A stretch of 9,315 nt of DNA from Roseburia sp. CAG:303 (GTDB lineage: Bacteria; Bacillota; Clostridia; Lachnospirales; Lachnospiraceae), in NCBI GenBank assembly GCA_000437755.1, contig FR900166.1:35418-44732 (forward strand), in the 5' to 3' direction. Positions 6,988 through 9,315 of this stretch are shown piece after piece. The notes under the pieces were generated by a model. That model was not told the origin of the DNA. It saw only the letters and a program-made list of their open reading frames with translations, and made no database searches. The position numbers and the translations under genes were made by a program. Every line of letters begins with the position of its first letter. Within the stretch, counting starts at the first letter, position 1.

Positions 6988-7625
6988 ATAGTTCCTTTCC
7001 TGTCTGCCTCATTATGATCAATTACCTGCCGGATGGTCTGCATGGTCAAATCTGTCGAAGCCATCTCATCCGAACAGCGCTTTAATTCTTTCTGCAGCAA
7101 TTCCTGATTTGGTATGGTATGCTTATATTTCAGTTCATGTTCCAATGCCGCCCAGCAGTCCATCGCAATGGTCCGTAGCTGTATCTCTGCAAATAATTCT
7201 CTGGTACAGTCCGGCAGATGAACCGGCAGCTTTATAATCATATGGTAACTCCGGTATCCGTTTGGCTTTGGATTTTTAATAAAATCCTTTTCCTTTACCA
7301 GAATAAAGTCTTCCTGTCTTTTCAAAATATCAACCATACGATAAACATCATCTACAAACTGGCAGACAATGCGGATTCCCACCGCATCATGTACCTCGTT
7401 CAATGCCGCATCAAGGGTAATCGGAAGTCCTTTTCTTGCCAGCTTCTCCTTCATGCTGTCCTCAGATTTAATCCGCCCCTTGCAATGCTCCACAGGATCT
7501 CTTTCACCTGCAAGCATCTGATAGCGCCGCAACAGATTCACACGGAGCAGAAGCTCCTGCAAAACACTTTCCAGCAATACCTGTGCATCTTTATAAAAAT
7601 CATGTGTCTCTTCTGTGTTACTCAT
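6984..7625 (-). CDS. RelQ/YjbM-type small alarmone synthetase ((p)ppGpp synthetase)
   Basis: This 213-residue protein is a stand-alone RelA/SpoT synthetase domain that transfers pyrophosphate from ATP to GDP or GTP to make (p)ppGpp. It has no hydrolase, TGS or ACT domains, matching the small class (about 211 residues for Bacillus YjbM). Diagnostic motifs are CKGRIKSEDSMKEKL (48-62), HDAVGIRIVCQFVDDVY (79-95, with D80), NPKPNGYRSYHMII (118-131, with Y124 in the nucleotide-binding loop) and AEIQLRTIAMDCWAALEH (146-163, with the metal-binding glutamate E147). The D80 to E147 spacing of 67 equals that I recall for Bacillus RelQ (D72, E139), so it should be active. The start has GAGG five bases upstream. 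It leads an operon with a response regulator and kinase. This linkage suggests co-expression with an envelope-sensing system. RelQ versus RelP assignment is by resemblance only. Confidence 0.94.
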   Translation of the reverse strand: MSNTEETHDFYKDAQVLLESVLQELLLRVNLLRRYQMLAGERDPVEHCKGRIKSEDSMKEKLARKGLPITLDAALNEVHDAVGIRIVCQFVDDVYRMVDILKRQEDFILVKEKDFIKNPKPNGYRSYHMIIKLPVHLPDCTRELFAEIQLRTIAMDCWAALEHELKYKHTIPNQELLQKELKRCSDEMASTDLTMQTIRQVIDHNEADRKGTI

Positions 7626-7665
7626 TATATCCTCACTTCAGTTTTATGTAATCTTATGCACTACA

Positions 7666-7694
7666 AGTATAACACACCCCTCTGTTTTTGGCAA
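7666..7694 (-). promoter_or_regulatory. Sigma-A-type promoter of the alarmone synthetase-two-component operon
   Basis: Minus-strand TTGCCA (7689-7694) and TATACT (7666-7671) each match the consensus at five of six bases and are 17 bases apart. The predicted start is near 7659, with a leader of about 34 bases. It lies in the 106-base gap after the dihydrouridine synthase gene, where I see no convincing terminator, so upstream read-through cannot be excluded. The spacer holds a G-run (GGGG), and nothing else in the gap stands out. Confidence 0.75.
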
Positions 7695-7731
7695 CTATAC
7701 ATGAAATTAAAGTGTTTCGCAATTACCTGAT

Positions 7732-8655
7732 TCATCTTACAATTCCATAAACAGCATCTTCATATTCTCTTATGGTCTGTGCTTTTTTGAGCTTCTTATA
7801 CTCCCTGTCTTTCTCCGGAAACATCTGGATCATATAAAACCAGAGTTCTTTCATTTTAAAAAGTGTATTTTTATCCCCTGACATAATCGCGGTATAATCT
7901 CTTAATATCTGTTCATGGAACGCAAGAAATCTGTCTTTATCAAACATATGTTCTTCTTGATTTTTTATCTCACTGCCCAATGCCGGGTTTGCAAGGAATC
8001 CCCTGCCTATCATGACAGCATTCAGCCTGGGATATTTTTCGATAATCTTCCGATAATCCCCTGCCGTATGAATATCCCCGTTATAGCAGAGAGGAATGCC
8101 CAGCCCGGCATATGCCAGATCAAAAGCTTCCAGCCGTACCATTCCCCGGTACAGATCGGTCTGAAGTCTTGGATGAACCGTGAGTTCTGCAATGGGATAC
8201 TGCCGGAAAATCTCCAGAATTTTCCCGAATTCATCTTCGCTGCTTACCCCAATTCTTGTCTTTACCGATATCGCAATGTCTGTGTTCGCAAAACATTTCT
8301 CCAGAAACCGGTTCAGTTCTTCCGGATATGCAAGGAATCCGGAACCTTTCCGCTTCGTGGTCACCGTTTTGGACGGACAGCCCAGATTGAGATTCACTTC
8401 TGTATAGCCATAGTTTTGCAATTCTTTCACCGTATCCACGAAATATTCTGCCTGATTGGTCAGAATCTGCGGTACGGTAAGTCCCCCATTATGCTCCGGC
8501 AGAATATCATTGCGTTCCCTGTAAGTCATGGCTTTATTCTTTGTCGGGGAAAGAAAAGGGGTAAAATACTTATCTGCCCCGCCATAATATTTCCAGTGTG
8601 CCCGGCGGTAAATATAACCTGTAACTCCTTCTAATGGTGCAAAATATATCTTCAT
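7732..8655 (-). CDS. tRNA-dihydrouridine synthase (Dus family)
   Basis: This 307-residue FMN-dependent enzyme reduces specific uridines in tRNA to dihydrouridine using NAD(P)H. The TIM barrel begins MKIYFAPLEGVTGYIYR, with the FMN-binding APLEGVT loop. It continues with VPQILTN (61-67), the Dus hallmark VNLNLGCPSKTVTTKRKGSG (87-106) with catalytic acid C93, SVKTRIG (130-136, K132 and R134), LTVHPR (158-163, H161), YNGDI (191-195) and MIGRGFLANP (215-224) for phosphate binding. A helical C-terminal domain follows (about 235-307). It is slightly shorter than classical DusB, and the subfamily and target position cannot be assigned by eye. The start has AAGGAG upstream, with a longish 12-base spacing. 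It follows the uncharacterised gene by 16 bases, so the two are probably co-transcribed. Confidence 0.94.
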   Translation of the reverse strand: MKIYFAPLEGVTGYIYRRAHWKYYGGADKYFTPFLSPTKNKAMTYRERNDILPEHNGGLTVPQILTNQAEYFVDTVKELQNYGYTEVNLNLGCPSKTVTTKRKGSGFLAYPEELNRFLEKCFANTDIAISVKTRIGVSSEDEFGKILEIFRQYPIAELTVHPRLQTDLYRGMVRLEAFDLAYAGLGIPLCYNGDIHTAGDYRKIIEKYPRLNAVMIGRGFLANPALGSEIKNQEEHMFDKDRFLAFHEQILRDYTAIMSGDKNTLFKMKELWFYMIQMFPEKDREYKKLKKAQTIREYEDAVYGIVR

Positions 8656-8671
8656 GTAATCTTAAATCTCC

Positions 8672-9229
8672 TTAGCTTATTGTAATTTTTACCGGATAAT
8701 GCCGTAATACAATCTTATAATCCAGTGAGGTTACATTTTTCCAGTGTTTCTCTGACAGCAACGACTGCGGTATGGAATATGCCAGCACAATATCTTTTTC
8801 CTCTCCGGCTTCCAGATACCCATCCCAGTCCCCATTTAAATATTTAAAAAATGAGGCATCTTCTCCATTTGCAAAAGCACCTGCTTCAATAGCATCTTCG
8901 GAAAATACTTCAAGATAATGTTTTTTCTCTTTTGCCATGTTCTTTATATGATATTCCACAATGAGAAAAACCGTAGGATACGCCTGATAAACCTGTTCCA
9001 TCTGCGTATCACTGATCTGATACTTTTCTGCAAGCTGTGCGTATTCCAGAATGTTTTTGTCCGTGAGTGTTACCTGCATTCCATCTGTTACAAAGGTCTC
9101 ATTTACGGTGTATTCCTGAATCTCTGGTTTTTCATATTTCTCATTTATCCATTTGTATCGCATAGAAACCGCTGCAATGCAGAGCAATAACACTGCTGCA
9201 ACCATACCTGTCTTTATTTTCTGTTTCAT
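8672..9229 (-). CDS. Uncharacterised membrane-anchored or secreted protein
   Basis: This 185-residue protein has a positive N-terminus (MKQKIK) and a hydrophobic stretch at about 8-22, consistent with a signal anchor or signal peptide. C17 in VLLLCIAA does not fit a lipobox because leucine precedes it, so a lipoprotein is unlikely. The remainder is acidic and strand-rich (for example EIQEYTVNETFVTDGMQVTL, from residue 36, and VFLIVEYHIKN, 87-97), resembling the small extracytoplasmic beta-sandwich proteins, such as DUF5028- or DUF4352-like ones, often found beside ABC transporters in Clostridia. That family placement is from memory and uncertain. AGGAGG lies five bases before the ATG and overlaps the stop codon of the upstream membrane-protein gene, pointing to coupled translation. 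A role as an accessory to that membrane protein is inference; no function can be given. Confidence 0.85.
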   Translation of the reverse strand: MKQKIKTGMVAAVLLLCIAAVSMRYKWINEKYEKPEIQEYTVNETFVTDGMQVTLTDKNILEYAQLAEKYQISDTQMEQVYQAYPTVFLIVEYHIKNMAKEKKHYLEVFSEDAIEAGAFANGEDASFFKYLNGDWDGYLEAGEEKDIVLAYSIPQSLLSEKHWKNVTSLDYKIVLRHYPVKITIS

Positions 9230-9234
9230 TTTCC

Positions 9235-9240
9235 CCTCCT
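9235..9240 (-). promoter_or_regulatory. Ribosome binding site overlapping the preceding stop codon
   Basis: Minus-strand AGGAGG, five bases before the ATG at 9229, shares its first two bases with the TAG stop (9239-9241) of the upstream gene. This geometry favours re-initiation by ribosomes ending the upstream gene. Confidence 0.7.
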
Positions 9241-9315
9241 AAATATCTAAATTTTTCTTATTCTTCTGCAATATCCAGCCAAACACAAGATATGCCGCAA
9301 TGCAGCAGAACATCA
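9239..9315 (-). CDS. C-terminal end of a membrane protein, possibly an ABC transporter permease (partial)
   Basis: A minus-strand frame open to the window edge reads MFCCIAAYLVFGWILQKNKKNLDI and then TAG at 9239-9241. A hydrophobic span of about 16 residues followed by a short lysine-rich cytoplasmic tail is typical of the last helix of ABC-2-type permeases, although that identity is inference from only about 24 residues. The first ATG shown is internal to the frame and need not be a start. The other two minus-strand frames contain stops here. The stop codon lies nine bases from the next gene's start, supporting a shared transcript. Confidence 0.6.
   Translation of the reverse strand, partial: MFCCIAAYLVFGWILQKNKKNLDI

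Noticed and set aside
7626..7731. Terminator or small RNA in the gap after the dihydrouridine synthase gene
   Set aside because: No stable GC-rich stem with a T-run is visible; the gap is accounted for by the promoter and ribosome site of the next operon.
7218..8634. Long plus-strand open frames (170 and 239 codons) opposite the alarmone synthetase and dihydrouridine synthase genes
   Set aside because: Both are antisense to conserved enzymes, and the translations are rich in Cys, His and Phe with no family signature, as expected from shadow frames.

Overview
The window looks like ordinary chromosomal DNA of a low-to-mid GC Gram-positive anaerobe. The best guess is a spore-forming member of the Clostridia, probably Lachnospiraceae. 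This rests on a YlbJ-type sporulation membrane protein, the UPF0237/UPF0210 gene pair, a YycJ/WalJ-type hydrolase, a RelQ-type alarmone synthetase, purine-rich AGGAGG ribosome binding sites and Gram-positive sigma-A-like promoters. The family placement is inferred from gene style and was not tested by a database search. I see no tRNA or rRNA genes, insertion sequences, CRISPR arrays, phage genes or attachment sites. Coding density is very high, and no gene-free stretch exceeds about 110 bases.

All genes but one lie on the minus strand, so transcription runs from the right edge to the left. At the right edge is a group made of the tail of a membrane protein, an uncharacterised anchored protein and a tRNA-dihydrouridine synthase. 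Next comes a promoter-led three-gene operon with a RelQ-like small (p)ppGpp synthetase, an OmpR-family response regulator and a sensor histidine kinase. Its first two genes share an ATGA overlap. The kinase gene ends 21 bases inside the 3' end of the one plus-strand gene, a short ylbJ-like sporulation gene.

That gene diverges from a pepD-walJ operon, a metallo-dipeptidase overlapping an MBL-fold hydrolase by ATGA, with a clear sigma-A-like promoter between the two directions. Finally, a strong-looking promoter just after the walJ stop codon drives an ACT-domain regulator (UPF0237) and its usual partner, the UPF0210/DUF711 protein. This unit ends at a perfect 10-bp hairpin at the left edge.

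The most interesting point is the operon joining an alarmone synthetase to a two-component system. It suggests, but does not prove, that an envelope signal and nucleotide second-messenger production are wired together. Most of the rest is conserved housekeeping or sporulation content with small oddities: a kinase without room for a HAMP domain and with a degenerate G1 box, a ylbJ gene without a Shine-Dalgarno sequence, and a WalJ homologue away from WalRK.
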